A stretch of 64,000 nt of DNA from Dendrophyllia cribrosa (GCA_024195265.1 JAJLRJ010000008.1:22213458-22277457), one strand, 5' to 3'; positions 11,940 through 24,416 are shown, counted from the stretch's first letter. Notes: a model not told the origin generated them from the sequence alone. Translations and numbers: made by a program.

Positions 11940-12104
11940 AATAGCCCAATTTCGATATATTAAAATTCAACTTAAAACAAAAGACATCACTACGAGGCTT
12001 AGGGGAATAAACCATATAAATCCCTGCTATCATTCCCGTAAGCCTCGTAGTGATGTCTTTTGTTTAAGTTGAATTTTAATATATCGAAATTGGGCTATTA
12101 ACAT
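11940..12104. mobile_element. Nested palindromic MITE
   Basis: Near-perfect arms run from TAATAGCCCAATTTCGATAT to ATATCGAAATTGGGCTATTA around a short loop at about 12015. The internal word is AGACATCACTACGAGGC. Confidence 0.8.
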
Positions 12105-12333
12105 CAAAATACCGTATACAAGCGAGTAAAATAGGCCCTATTTATCTAACAGTAGTATTCTTTATATTACTGACGTACACGAGAACAGAACGCCAGAACT
12201 GAGTGAAAAGAGCTCCAGTTTAGCACTGAATTGCAATGTTTAGGGTTAAGCACTGATTTGAAAACGGTTAGCTTTCATTTATGGTTATGGGTAACTCTAT
12301 GAATATGTTAAAAATTACAGTTCCTGTCAGCTA

Positions 12334-12382
12334 GCCCTCGTTGGTGTAGTGGATACACACCCGGGTTCGAGGCATACACCCT
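12334..12382 (+). repeat. Truncated tRNA-like sequence
   Basis: GTTGGTGTAGTGGATA resembles a D-arm/A-box and CCGGGTTCGAGGC a B-box, but the spacing is far too short for a complete tRNA. Confidence 0.3.
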
Positions 12383-13128
12383 TCTGATCTTTTTCCTTCT
12401 TTTACTAAAAAAAGGAGTTTTACTTTATGTAAAATGTTCAAGTGAAAGACAAATGCCAGTTTGAAATCAGTTCTATTTTCGTTATTTCTCAGTAGGTGAA
12501 TTGGGCCAACTTTAACCGCTTGCATGCGGTAATTTGATGTAAATTAGACTCACTTATATGCGGTTAATTATATGCGAATCGGCTGCTCTTCTCTCGCTTC
12601 AAGGGGAGGGAAGACGGGAGACCCTGGGAACGAGGTTGCAACTGTCATTTGATTTTCACGGCTTAAATACTCAGTAGAAATCCCCCCCCCCCCCCCCCAA
12701 AAAAAAAAAGTTCTAGCCGGTCTTCTGATACAATTTATAGTAAATCTTTATTTGCCCTGTAAGAATACAGATTACTTATCATTATGTTCTTTCAAACTGT
12801 AATTCTGATGTATATCAGCAAACCTAATACCACTCTTGGTAAACGGAGTTGTATGTTGTATTTTATCACAAAAACTGATATGCGAAAGCATGGGGCAAGT
12901 TCCCGTCAATGCGAAGATTTTTCGTTGTTATAGATAAATTACGTAACATTTTATTTCTGGTTGAAAAGAACCCTGGCTGTCAAAGATGAACACTTTTTTT
13001 TCAGTTAGTAATAGTAACAAGCAGCCAAGATCGAGACAAAAAAAAGTCGAAAGTTCGTGTTGTAAAATACTATAACAAACCATCAATTGATTGAACTGTT
13101 AAAAAGTTTTCGTTTGAATGGCCGCACC

Positions 13129-13197
13129 AACCTCGTTCCCAGGGCTTTCCTTCCCGCCGCCCCTCTCTCGAAGGGAAAAGCCCTGGGAACGAGGTTG
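13129..13197. repeat. Short perfect hairpin with CAACCTCGTTCCCAGGG arms
   Basis: CAACCTCGTTCCCAGGGCT and its reverse complement are separated by about 30 bases rich in CCGCC and TCTCG. It looks like a terminal-only derivative of the element at 11855-12650. Confidence 0.7.
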
Positions 13198-13369
13198 TGG
13201 CCGCACATAAGTGTTTTATCCAACGATTCAAAATGAGAACCATTATAAATGAGCAGGAGTTCAGTTCCAAGTGCCTGTGGCATTGTCACTGATGTGAGAG
13301 AACTTGGTTGAGTGTTCTCCCTCTTACTGAACCTCTAAACAGTTTTCTATAATTGATTTCGTTGAGCAG

Positions 13370-14488
13370 CTACGCAGCACTATTTTGCCAAGCGCCAGTC
13401 AATTTTTTCTGACTGCTTCGGGCGCTGCTCGCTGCGTCATTCGAAAGTTCAGATCCAGATCTTTCCCACCGCTGTCTACAGAAGTCAAAACAGCGCATGA
13501 GTGAGTGACTATTGCGGCTGAATTGCCGCGGGCCTACGTAAGCCAGTGTACAACCAGCGGCCAACTCCACAGCGCGATATAGCGATTGAAATATTAACCA
13601 CGGCCAAGGCTTTGGGGGCTTCATTTCTTTCTCCTTGTACATGTTATGCACACCGATTATCGAGTACAACTGTAGCGCACAGCTTGCAAAACCCAGAAAC
13701 ACTGTAAAGTAGGTTATTTTGACAAGTTTAGATACGTTCGGGCGATAGTTTCTTATGCTCAGCGGAGTTCCCACACTTTTCTCGCTGTTGTTCCTTGCGC
13801 GCATGCTTGTCTCCCCAAGGCGAGTCACGCGGGTGTGGTTGCGAGTGACATAAGTGACAATTTTTGTGCCGCTGTATATGAAGCTAATTGCGAGAGTAAA
13901 GTTAAACACGATGGAGAATGACTGGCAGAAGATGCTGAGTGTTGTTATGTCGGCGAATAGTGACACTATAACTTCTGTGAAGAGCGCAAGTCCGAAATGA
14001 AACACAATGATACAGGATAGAAATTTGGTGCTTTGAAGTTTCTCTGGATACAACTTGAGTTTCATGACTTGAAGAAACGCCAGGTGAACCAACGAGAAGG
14101 AAGCTGTGATACATGGCAGGGCGATAGCGAACAGTATCCGGGTCAGCATGACTGGGCACGCGGGCAATAAGTTGCATTGTTCAGACTCGTAAGGATTGAT
14201 GAAGAAAAATAAACTCCGTGTCAACCCCAGAATCAACAACAGGCTTGCAATAACCATGGCTAAATGTCCTCGCTTTGTTCTCCGTTTTATCCTGGCCATC
14301 TCTATTAATGATATCAGAGAGTTCAACGCGAAGAGAGTGAACAGCATGCCAAAACCAATCCAGTGAAAGTCCCATCCCCATTGCCAAGTTAGCAGTGCAG
14401 CTCTCCACTCGGGTATGGGCTCAGCATCAACAAAGCTGTCTCCAGTGGCGCTTGTTTCTGTAGCCGGATGAGGCTCTCCTTCTGCCAT
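13370..14488 (-). CDS. Seven-helix membrane protein, PRRT3/PRRT4-like
   Basis: A single uninterrupted frame of 372 residues. A short acidic N-terminus (residues 1-40) without signal peptide is followed by seven hydrophobic helices at roughly 43-65, 77-97, 110-136, 153-180, 183-210, 255-275 and 292-315, and a polar C-terminus rich in Ser/Ala/Arg. The loop after helix 2 reads TRSLFFFINPYESEQC, which resembles the R-x-LF-x-DPY signature I associate with the C-terminal domain of proline-rich transmembrane proteins 3 and 4; the long proline-rich N-terminus of vertebrate PRRTs is absent. It is intronless, suggesting either a retrocopy origin or a naturally single-exon family. Function is unknown. 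It could also be an orphan 7TM receptor-like protein. The start at 14488 gives a compact N-terminus. Confidence 0.62.
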   Translation of the reverse strand: MAEGEPHPATETSATGDSFVDAEPIPEWRAALLTWQWGWDFHWIGFGMLFTLFALNSLISLIEMARIKRRTKRGHLAMVIASLLLILGLTRSLFFFINPYESEQCNLLPACPVMLTRILFAIALPCITASFSLVHLAFLQVMKLKLYPEKLQSTKFLSCIIVFHFGLALFTEVIVSLFADITTLSIFCQSFSIVFNFTLAISFIYSGTKIVTYVTRNHTRVTRLGETSMRARNNSEKSVGTPLSIRNYRPNVSKLVKITYFTVFLGFASCALQLYSIIGVHNMYKEKEMKPPKPWPWLIFQSLYRAVELAAGCTLAYVGPRQFSRNSHSLMRCFDFCRQRWERSGSELSNDAASSARSSQKKLTGAWQNSAA

Positions 14489-15177
14489 TTGTTAGTCGAT
14501 GGTTCTCTTCGCCTTGTTCTAAAACGAATATATATTGGAATTGGCGTTAGTGTAACTTCTGATCATGCCACTGTTTATGTAGCGCTATTCCTCCCTGGGT
14601 GTGACAAAAAAATTCTGAACTTAAAAAAGCTTTTTTTGTGTAAATTTACCTAAACGTAACTTTAGTTACTGCTTGATGGCGAATTTGTTTGATTTTACGG
14701 GGGCGCTGTCTGTTTGAACGTTCTGTCGAGTGATCAACTACCCGCATAACAGACCCCTGACGGCGTAAGATAATACCAGCACCCACGCCTCGTGTCCTAC
14801 GCATTTTGCTCAACGCTCGAAAGCTCTTACCCTATCTTCAGTATTTTTTATCAATCAAATCAGAAAAAAAGTTAAATAATAGCGTACTAAATTGCTGAGG
14901 AACAAAATGCTAATTTAGTTAACGATGAACCATAACAGAACCAGAATGGAACAGATGAAGATGAATTTTACAAGAGGAACTTGCGGAAACCGTGACGTAT
15001 TCTTTTTACAACGCATCGATGGACAGAAATGGTCCGTTCTTCCGGCCATTACATTTAAGGGCATCTGGACATCACGTTTTTATTTTTATGACCGATAGTC
15101 GTCGTCACATTTAAGCATTTACGTCATAACATGGCGGGAAATCGACTGTCGTAGTTAGGGCGGTTTTCCATTAGTAA
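14489..15177. other. Upstream flank of the 7TM gene
   Basis: No reading frame or repeat that I can name. It must include the promoter of the minus-strand gene starting at 14488. No clear TATA box was identified. Confidence 0.3.
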
Positions 15178-15621
15178 GGGGCCGATTACATGGCGAATTT
15201 CAGCCCGGGCTGAGATTTCAGCCCGGTTGACCGGGCTGAGATTTCAGCCCGGCTTCCGAAATAAATCCTCATAAAATGATGTTAGTGATTACATGAACAA
15301 AGTTTCAGCCCGGGCTGAAAATTCCAGCCCGGTTTCAGAAACCGGGCTGGAATTTTCAGCCCGGCCAAACGGGCTGAAATTCGCCATGTAATCGCATCAG
15401 AATTTCAGCCCGGGCTGAAAAGTGACTTTGGGTACGCGCAGTCGAATCTTCGACGCCATTTTGATTATCGTTATCAATCTTCTCGCGTAATTTCAAACTT
15501 GGCGCCCGGGCTGAAATCTCAGCCCGGGCTGAAATTTGTCATGTAATCACAACGAAATTTCAGCCCGGTTGACCGGGCTGAAATCTCAGCCCGGGCTGAA
15601 ATTCGCCATGTAATCGGCCCC
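15178..15621. mobile_element. TAA-flanked TIR element packed with CAGCCCGGGCTG palindromes
   Basis: GGGGCCGATTACATGGCG at the left is mirrored by CGCCATGTAATCGGCCCC at the right, with TAA on both sides. That target duplication is usual for PIF/Harbinger elements. The interior repeats the self-complementary word TTTCAGCCCGGGCTGAAA or its half-sites more than a dozen times, and the motif ATGTAATC recurs inside. Confidence 0.8.
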
Positions 15622-16033
15622 TAAGTGAGTTTTAAACTTCGAAGCGCAGAATATATATTTGGTTGGAACATTACAGGTTGAAAATTACCAAATAATCTAA
15701 AAAATCGTATTTGCATAGTATTGAAGCCAACGAGAGATCAAACTCTTTTAGCTGGTCTGCTCTTTAATGCATAAGAGTTGATGTTCAGTCGTCAGATCAG
15801 ATGAGAGTACGACAGTCGGCGAGAGCTGACGAAAGTTCAAAAAATCGGGCGAACAGCAATATCACACCACAGGCAGCCCAAGCTCTTGAGTGTCATCCAC
15901 TGTACAAGAGACATTAGACATGATTATAAAATGCTCAAGGAAATGCGCGCGCTATGATTGGTCAAACCGAGTTCATTATAACTCGATAAAGCACGCGCGT
16001 GACGTAAGATTCATTAAAACCGTTTTCATTTTA

Positions 16034-16231
16034 TAAAAGAAATAAAAAAACTTGTTCCTCGTGCATTGTTGAGTTATATAAGCACTTGGGAATTTTTAAG
16101 AACGCTCGAGAAGTGCGAAAAGCACTCGCCTTCGGCTCGTGCTTTTCTGCACTTCTCTCGTGTTCTTAAAAATCCCCGCGTGCTTATATAACTCAATAAT
16201 GCACTCGGCGCGTTTTTTATTTCTTTAATAC
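16034..16231. mobile_element. Palindromic MITE
   Basis: GAGTTATATAAGCAC and TTTTTAAGAAC on the left arm return inverted as GTTCTTAAAAA and GTGCTTATATAACTC. The outer words are AAAGAAATAAAAAA and TTTTTTATTTCTTT. The loop is near 16132. Confidence 0.75.
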
Positions 16232-16604
16232 TACGACTGTGTTCTACTGGAGCTGGAACAAATTAAAATGCCTTACCTTACTTTTAAACGTTGTGTTATG
16301 CGGTTTTTTTTTATCCGAGTAGACTGATATATAGAGCGTGTTAAGCGTTTTTGCTTCGGTCTTCACCGAAAAGGTTAACTTAGCTTGATCATTAATGAAT
16401 GTTTCGTCGTACAAAAATAAAGTGAATCGCTGCAGAAACTTGCTAAAATCGCCCTAAATCAGCCCAGTTACAAATCAAATGGCGCATAAGACACGTGAAA
16501 CCCGAGTAAGGTGAAACATTTTTATTCGCAATTTTTTCTTGATTCCTTTCTCCTATAAGTTACCCGCAGCATTTCAATCGAAATCCTTACGTTTTCAACA
16601 TTAA

Positions 16605-17399
16605 GGTGGCTGAACACAGTTTTACTGTACCTATGCATCATTCATTGTCATTTTAAAACCACTTACGACTGGGCGTCCAAAATTGGCGAGGCATAAGATT
16701 AAGCAACAAGCTTTATATTTTGATATTTTTGTTGAGCTTTTAGGGTGTTGCCATGACAACACGGTGGATTGGAAATCAGCCTGCAATATTTGGTTTCGTT
16801 TATTTTCAGAAAATCTAGTCATTAGATTTTGTCCATCATTTGTCTCTAGTAAACTCGTAAAAATATTCGCATGTTAACACTAGTCTCATGTAATTTTGAC
16901 AGAGGGATCTTCCGTAATTTGTTGTTTAATATGTTTGCGTTTTGTAAAAATCTCCTCTGTTAGATTTCAAATTTTTGGTGGCAGTTGAGTTCGGCATATT
17001 CGGAACTATTATTGTGCCAAATTTCGTGAAATTCTAATGAGTGGTTCCGTAGAAATCAGCACGTTTCCGAGGAAAGTCGCTAAAACATCCAGTCACAATT
17101 TTTTGGTCAACTGCGCATGCGTTGCATTTGACTGGGTTCTCGATCCAAAGACAAAAACGACCAAAAAGGCAGTGTATTTCTTCAGTGGTTCTATATATTA
17201 TCTATTGATTCAACAAACATTTTTACAAACAACAAATTGTTTCATTTTAAGACGAAAAACAACACTTTCGCGATCCACGCTGAGCAAAATAAAATGATCG
17301 CTGAATAGGCGCCACGTTTGTTTTTCTCAAAACTTTGCGCGCGCTGACTCACGTAAGCAGCTGAAATTGAAGAGCGCGCGCAAACTGTGTTCAGCCACC
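16605..17399. mobile_element. TTAA-flanked TIR element
   Basis: GGTGGCTGAACACAGTTT (from 16605) is exactly mirrored by AAACTGTGTTCAGCCACC (to 17399). TTAA stands at 16601-16604 and 17400-17403, as for piggyBac or Kolobok-type insertion. No transposase frame is visible in the 795-bp interior. Confidence 0.85.
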
Positions 17400-17403
17400 T
17401 TAA

Positions 17404-20311
17404 GTATAACTGTGACAAGACTTGCTGAACTGCGAATTCCATAAACTGATTCCGGGTCAGGGAAAAAAGGTTTTTCATCATACTTCACTGTATATTAAGG
17501 CTCGATATGATAATATCGAATGTTTTAGCTTGTAACTAATGATGCATTGAGTGCGGTGTGGTAGTAAGTGATTCGCTATTATCTACCTGTATTGATCATC
17601 GTACTGAATATATTTACTTATTATTTCTAACGGTCGTCGAGTGCTATCGTGTAAAAACGATCCGTATTTAGCACATAAAAAGTTATTGTTAAAATCAAAG
17701 TGAATCAGTAAATTGACATGGTCTCAAAAAGGAAAAAAGAGCAGGTGCTCGATCGGGTTTTTTTTTACTTGTTTCTCGATCGCTTTGCAAAATGAATCAG
17801 ATTTTGTTCGTTGTGCTTGTTACAATGTTAAGAAAAGGCTCAGGTCTGTAAAGCAATTCAGAGGTGGTGTTGAAAAAGCTTCTGTCCGTGAGCTTGCGAT
17901 GCACGGACATGTTGGGTTATTAAGATAAAGAAATAAATTTCGAAATAACGAAATAATATTATTGTGTTCACTTAATTTCCATGTTATATCAATGTTATTT
18001 CCATGTTATATCGCCAAATACCACCAAATATATAACTAAATTGGATCGCTTCGCTTCCCGATTCGTAAGGTCGGTTTCTTTGTGACAATGTTGTTTGCGT
18101 TATCTTGACGAATTCTATCAGTTCGTACGGCAAATTAAAACATGGAACGATCCTTTCTACAAAAAAGCTACACTGAACAGACGAAACCATTGCAACTGTG
18201 TATCAGACATACAAAATAGCGGTACATAACATGATGTTAGAGAGCTACATAAATGACCGGAACTCTGATCTTCGTCAGTGAGTTTACTCAAGTCATTCAT
18301 GCAATCTATAACTGACACTTGAATGTGCGACTTAAACATAACGTAAACTACTTACTTCGGTTTTACTTAGCAAATGTGAGGACAAATTCGGTATTACCTT
18401 TCTTCCAAGCGTCAGAAAACAACCATCGGCATCATTTTCAACGGGTTTGGTTCAGTTTTATGAACCGTGAACTTGCTACCCACTGTGTCTATGCAACCAT
18501 TGCTGAAGAAACTCAAGTGGAGATCAGAAATGTTTATATACTCGAAGACGGGGTCTCCTGTATCACAAAAATTCAACTTAAAGCCTTCGCAAGCGTCTAC
18601 CTGTATTCTCACACGTTTATATACAAAGCGCCGAGACAGTTAAAAGTGCAGTCCTTGTCGAATATCACTAAAATGCATTTAGTTATGCAAAAGAGCAAAA
18701 CTGCAATGACGAACTTATGCACTGATGCGCAGTCAGAGACAAAGCGAATCATAATTACTGCACCACAGAATCAACGCTTCAAGACAATATATATTGACAT
18801 TCCTCCTTTATTCGTTGATTAGTTATTGTCTTCTTTTCAATCAGAAAAGAGGTGGGAATATGAGATTAATGTTTAGCATTTGGATCAGGCCGATGACTGT
18901 TAGTTGTTTTAAAATTCTGTTTTAGTGTATAAAGGCATTCATCGCTTTCATTCCCTTAATATGCAAGTAAATTTTTTTGGAATTTTGAAATAAGAATTGG
19001 AAACAGTTTCAACTGTTTTTTAACTATTTAAAAAAATGAAAATACGCGACGTTTCGATGACTCCATGCCATCATTTTCAAATTCTAAATGAGTAGATTAA
19101 TTATGCGATTTCATTTTACAGTGATATGTGACGTTAAATTGAACAAGGAGCAAAAGATCGCGAACGAAAATGCTGCTGGAGTACGTAGGATCTATAGAAG
19201 ATCTAATCAGCCAAAAATAGTAACACAAACAGTAAGCAAGGCTGATACTACGTGGAGCATTTAACGCGACAACGACATAATAGAGCTCAAACTGAAAGCC
19301 AAAATGCAACCGTGGACAGCTATTTCGACCTGATTGAGTCTCGTCAGCACAATGTAGCAGCAAAAAGATAGAAAATTCGGCGCGAACGCCAATTTTTTTT
19401 ATCAAATTGCACGTGGTGATGACCTCAGATGAGCTCGAATTCAAATGTTTGCCTATCGGCCAACGTCACAGCACGTGACCTTGAGCAACAGGCAAAGAAT
19501 TTGAAATATCATGTCGTTGTCGCGATAAAGAGAGTGAGGATAGACATAAACCATCCTTCAGCGAATACATGGCCAATACCACGTTGAGAGGTCTTAAAAA
19601 ATGAGCAGCATATCGGATCTGAAAAGACCTACGGTCCCAAATAATGTCTATCCTCACTCCTAGAAATCCAGGCAGTATGCCAAAATTGAAAAATCTCGAA
19701 AGAAGAAGGCTGGCCCTGGCTGGCCCATTTTCGCCATATTTATCCAACCAGTAACTATGGCAACATTAAACTTTCTTCATCGGCTGTATATTGTTTCCAG
19801 AACAGTCCAATCTTGACTACCAGACCAACAAATAATCGGAGGTCTTCTGTTTGAGTTTTTATTTGTCAAAGATATGAACAGAATCGAAAGCTGATGATAA
19901 GCTTAACTAAGGTGGCAGCACAAGTAAGATTGACGACCGGGCTAATTTTCAATTTTAGCAATTCTCAAAAACAGTATTACGCGACCGTCTTCAAACTACA
20001 TTTAGACTGTACAAAAGCTCACAAAAAAACTTTTTCTCGGTATAGAATAACTAGTATGACTAATTTCCGAATAAAATACACCTGTTGCGATCAAAAAATG
20101 CCCGAGAAACTGATTTGGAAATCAAAATTGCAAAAAAAATACACAGACATTTTTGAGGGTTGGTGTCCCTTCGTGGCAAGCTCGGCGATTCTCGATCAAT
20201 CCTTGCTCGCTCTATTTTCTTTGAAAAAAAAAATGCTAGTAGTCTAAAAACTTTAACGGAAATTCGTTTGCTGACACCAATTTAAATTTTGCATGTGCGT
20301 CGAGCAGTCTC
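17404..20311. other. No supported gene; one unassigned frame
   Basis: The plus-strand frame 18319-18822 (167 codons) and an opposing frame at 18612-18412 overlap. Neither shows a family I recognise or a convincing splice context. Words such as GACGTTTCGATGACTCC at 19050 look repetitive. The rest shows nothing identifiable. Confidence 0.3.
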
Positions 20312-20746
20312 AGGCTCCGTCCACACGTATACGTTTACGTTGGTAAACGCATATTTTTTATGCGTTTAGGCCTCCCGTCCACACGTAAACGATGAAAACG
20401 GTCACCCTAAACGGATATTTTCGAAAACGCTCTCCAAAGTGGATATTTTCGAAAACGCCGTTTACCCGTTTACGTGTGGACAGCGTAAACGGATATTTTT
20501 GTAAACGCTGATGTCACAGATTCGGACCCAGTCCACAAATAAAGAAAATAGAGCAGATATCCAATATGGCGGACGGTGTGACGCATGCTCAATGCAGATT
20601 TGAAGCGTTTACGTATCGTTTTAGCGTTTACGTGCGGACAGGTGAAAACGAATCGTAAACGATGGCTGGCTTCGTTTGGACGGGAGCGTTTTAGATAAAT
20701 AAAATATGCGTTTACGAACGTAAACGTATACGTGTGGACGGGGCCT
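20312..20746. mobile_element. TIR element with CACACGTATACGTTTACG ends
   Basis: AGGCTCCGTCCACACGTATA at the left mirrors TATACGTGTGGACGGGGCCT at the right. The inside repeats GTTTACGTGTGGACAG words in both directions, giving several smaller hairpins. Confidence 0.8.
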
Positions 20747-21580
20747 CAATCCCTTTCATTTTGTCTTTTCTGATGCTGAAAAATAACGTGCGGGTAATCG
20801 TGTGATTATGAGAAACAAAAGCTAACAACAATAGCGCGCATCGATCATTGTTTGCTTTGCCCGCCCACTTCATGTTAATGAGTACAGCGGTGCTTGCCCA
20901 GCAACCAATCAATTAAGCCGCTTTTTGAGCGTCTATGAAAATTAACGAGCAATACGTCAGATCTAGAAACTTTCTGTGCTGTAAGTAAATGTCCCGAAAA
21001 CAATAGACATTCTGCGCGATGATAAGGCGACGCGAGTAAAGTTACAACTATGAAATCCAAGTCTAGTTTTGTCTACATAAAATCGCTTATCGACCTATGT
21101 AAGGGACGGATCATTTCTAATTATTTCTTATAGTATGAATTTTTTTTCATCATCACTATTGGCAAGAATTTTTTTACCAAAATAAGTCTCTTTTTTTACG
21201 TGCTTTCTTGTGCACGATTTTTTTCTCCTAAATTTCTTCCGCAGGAATTTTATTTTGGTAATTGCTCAACCCGTCCCCCCCACCCCTCCCCACAGAAATT
21301 AAATGGTCCGTCCCTAATAAATGAACAAACATAAAAATAGACAACAAAGTCTTCTTTTGAAATTTTTTTTTCCAAATATCCGTTAATTTATGTTTAAAAG
21401 CAAAACGAGTACTATCATCGAGGAGCTGTCCTCGATGAAATTCAAGAAAATGATACGACTGAATTTGAGCACGTTTTATAAACATTTCTCCAAAACTAAT
21501 GAGAACACAAAGAAAAAGTCAATCAGAAATTGATATCAACATTAATTCCCATCGAAAAATGAAATTTATTTTACCTTTAA

Positions 21581-22133
21581 AGTGCTACTGCGATCAAATT
21601 TTTGATTTTCATATTTTTACATCTTCGTGTACAATTAGACTTTCTTACTTATCTTGCCAAATTTCAATCCATTACGAACATCAGAAGTCATTTTATTTAA
21701 ACATTTATGTCCGAGAATTTACGGCCGCCATTAATCAACCTTGTTCCAAGGCCTGGTTGCGAATAGGATAAAGTGACGTCAAAGGCTCAAACATACCTCA
21801 CGGGTTTAAATTATAATAACAATGAGCATAGAAAATTGCACGAAGAACAAGTCCAATGTTTTTGTTGCGTTTTCGCGTGATTTTCAATACTTATTGTTAT
21901 TATAATTTCAACCCGTGAGGTATGTTTGAGCCTTTGACGTCACTTTATCCCTTTCGCAACCAAGCATGGAACACGGTTGATTAATGGCGGCCGTAAATTC
22001 TCGAACATAAATGTTAAAATAAAATGACTTCTGATGTTCGTAATGGATTGAAATTTGGCAAGACGAGTAAGAAAGTATAATTGTACACGAAGATGTAAAA
22101 AAAGGAAATAAAAAATTTGATCGCAGTAGCACT
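21581..22133. mobile_element. Long palindromic MITE with 230-bp arms
   Basis: AGTGCTACTGCGATCAAATT starts the left arm and AATTTGATCGCAGTAGCACT ends the right arm. TTAA is present at 21577-21580 and 22134-22137. Arms of about 230 bases surround a loop of about 95 bases (about 21808-21904). Arm similarity is high, with scattered substitutions. Confidence 0.88.
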
Positions 22134-23275
22134 TTAAGTCCCTCGGCTACGTAGAAATTCTTTAAAACTCCGCTTCTTCAGTTCTGACTTCCGGAGAAGA
22201 AATATCGCCCGCGTTGATAAAAACGTATGAAGTTCCTCGAAGGAAGATTTTTCCACTATAGCGGCTTCTGAGTATTCTTATAAGTTTTCTCTTTCAATTA
22301 TGAATATTCTAAATGTGTGTTATTACTCCGATAAGACTAAACTACGGTTTTGAAAAACAAGCACTTGCGCGACGTCGTACGTACCCGCGAGCTAACCCTG
22401 CACGACGTCGTGTGTGACCCTGAAACATTCCGCTAGCCATGACCATGAAAAATGACGGGCATGGTTTTATAAGTATGCGGCTCCGCTAGCGTGCCTTCGG
22501 CCCGCTCGAGCTCCGCTATAATGACATCTAGCAAATCCTGGTATCCGTTAGATTAATCTCGTACTCAGATCTCACTCGTGCTTGTACTATACTGTTTAAT
22601 CTCGTACCCAGATCTCACTCGTGCTTGTACTGCACTGTGACCGTTGGAGATCTGGGTACAAGATTACCGTTACATTTCTGTGTAGAAATACTACACGTAC
22701 TAAATACTAAATACCGGTAATAATTTTTTAAAGTTAACAGTGATGTCAGTCACTATACAAACAAGGGCTCTGCCTTACACGATCATACTATACTTCGAAA
22801 AAAAAAACCTAACCCCGTTTGGGCATTTTTATGTAAAACAAAAGCAAGGTCCCAGTAAACAGAAAGCTACAGAAGCTATACTAACGTGCTCGCTAACCAA
22901 AATTTTTCCACACTCCAAAACAAAAACTAACCTGGTATATACGTACTTGATCATCTGTCCCCTCATCCAAGCCAAAAATTAGAAATTCTATGGGTTACAC
23001 TTCGTCAGCAGGCAGACGCACTTTTAATTCATTTCAGAGTATGCACCACAAAAGCATAGGCTTTAATCGGACTATCCACAGACCACAGATCCACTGTTTT
23101 CGCTTTACGGTCGATAAAAACTGCTCATTTTAGAGCGTTTCGTTGCACATAACTCAAACAGGCCAGTTCTTTAGGATTTCAGCTGATTCGCAATAATTAC
23201 ATGAATCCTTCAGTTTATGAACTTGATAATCAAGTACCGCGGCTATAGACATGCGCAGTTTTAGTAGATGAGATA
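22134..23275. other. No gene seen
   Basis: It contains two direct copies of AATCTCGTACCCAGATCTCA-like words (about 22556 and 22598) and an inverted half copy at 22645, plus GACGTCGT words near 22360-22410. No coding evidence. Confidence 0.4.
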
Positions 23276-23560
23276 GCGCAGTTTTCAATTGAGTGTGGTA
23301 TAACCAAAGTAATAACTCTGACCAATCACAACAGACGCAGGCAATCCAATGAACCAATCAGAACTTGCAGCAAACACATGTGGCCAGCGCCAGGGGCGGG
23401 AAAACGCTTGCAAGCAAGTCACGATTGGTTTTGGTTTTATCTCTGATTGGTTGAGAAAGTGGGGCGATATTTTTTAGCCAATCACAAAGCGTAGCAATGC
23501 AAAACCAAAGAAACCACTTAATTACTTTAGAAACTCAATAATTATTGAAAATCGCACTCT
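23276..23560. mobile_element. MITE family A, copy 2
   Basis: The ends GCAGTTTTCAATTGAGTG and ATTGAAAATCGCACTCT are inverted. It shares ACCAATCAGAACTTG and GATTGGTTTTGGTTTTA with copies 1 and 3. Confidence 0.78.
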
Positions 23561-23651
23561 ATAAGCATATTTTGGCAGATACGATACAGTCCGTTCATTT
23601 GTTCCTGGGAAATCGAACGTCATAATTTCGTCACATAATTTGATATCTTTC

Positions 23652-23652
<1 letters not shown>

Positions 23653-23691
<39 letters not shown>

Positions 23692-23700
23692 GTCATCATC
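23653..23700 (+). repeat. (ATC)n microsatellite
   Basis: About sixteen ATC units with one CGT interruption. The His-rich frame it creates is not a gene. Confidence 0.9.
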
Positions 23701-24416
23701 AGGTCGAGGCGGCACCTCACACACCTCTGACCCGTTCCTCCCATCCTTTTCTGTCCTCTATCGCTATCGGCAGCCTTTTTACTGTTATTTCAAATTTCAC
23801 AGTTTTATTTTTTTTTCAAACCATAAATAATCAGTATAGTTTTACATTCAGGAATAAAAGTATAATGTTAAAAGGTATACATAGTATGATATGAGTCAAT
23901 GGAACAAAATATTTTATTAATAAACGCATACGAAAAGTGTGAACTAGCTAAATTTCCATCAAATATGGTTTAAAATGCAAGAAATACCCCCATTGGGGCT
24001 TATAAACTCTTTAATTCTCAGCGACGTCAACACCAGGTTGGTGTAATGTGGCTCACTCTAACGTTTGAGTCTGTCCGGCTAGTCCAACACTTGTCCAAAC
24101 GACGTCTGTGATTCACTAAGAAAACAATAGATTTGTAGTGCTGGGATAGGGATTAGGGATAGGGGCATTGTTCAAGTGATATATCAATTGTATCGTTCGC
24201 CAATCACAGACATCGTTTGGACAGCTACGGGGGGCGGGGGGTCGCCCGAGTCAGTCTGTTGGTGAAATGCTAAAGTGTGAATTATGTTGTTTATTATACT
24301 GTACATGGTGATCCTATATTTATTGAGCCTCTAGAAAAAAAAAGCTGAAATGTGATTATTACACATGAGAGTTAGTATTTCCCTGTGTAAGAACCACCAA
24401 TAGGCAGTATCAAATA

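Larger units (their letters stand above)
11855..12650. mobile_element. TIR element with CAACCTCGTTCCCAGGG ends
   Basis: The left end has CTTCGTTCCCAGGGTCTC and CGATTCGCGTATAATTAACC. The right end mirrors them as GGTTAATTATATGCGAATCG and GAGACCCTGGGAACGAGG. A second palindromic element sits inside at 11940-12104. The same terminus makes a small hairpin at 13129-13197. Confidence 0.75.

Noticed and set aside
15178..15621. CRISPR array or protein-coding repeat
   Set aside because: Repeats are palindromic and irregular, bounded by TIRs and TAA, which fits a DNA transposon.
23640..23894. His-rich protein frame
   Set aside because: The frame is made by an ATC microsatellite and lacks any other coding sign.
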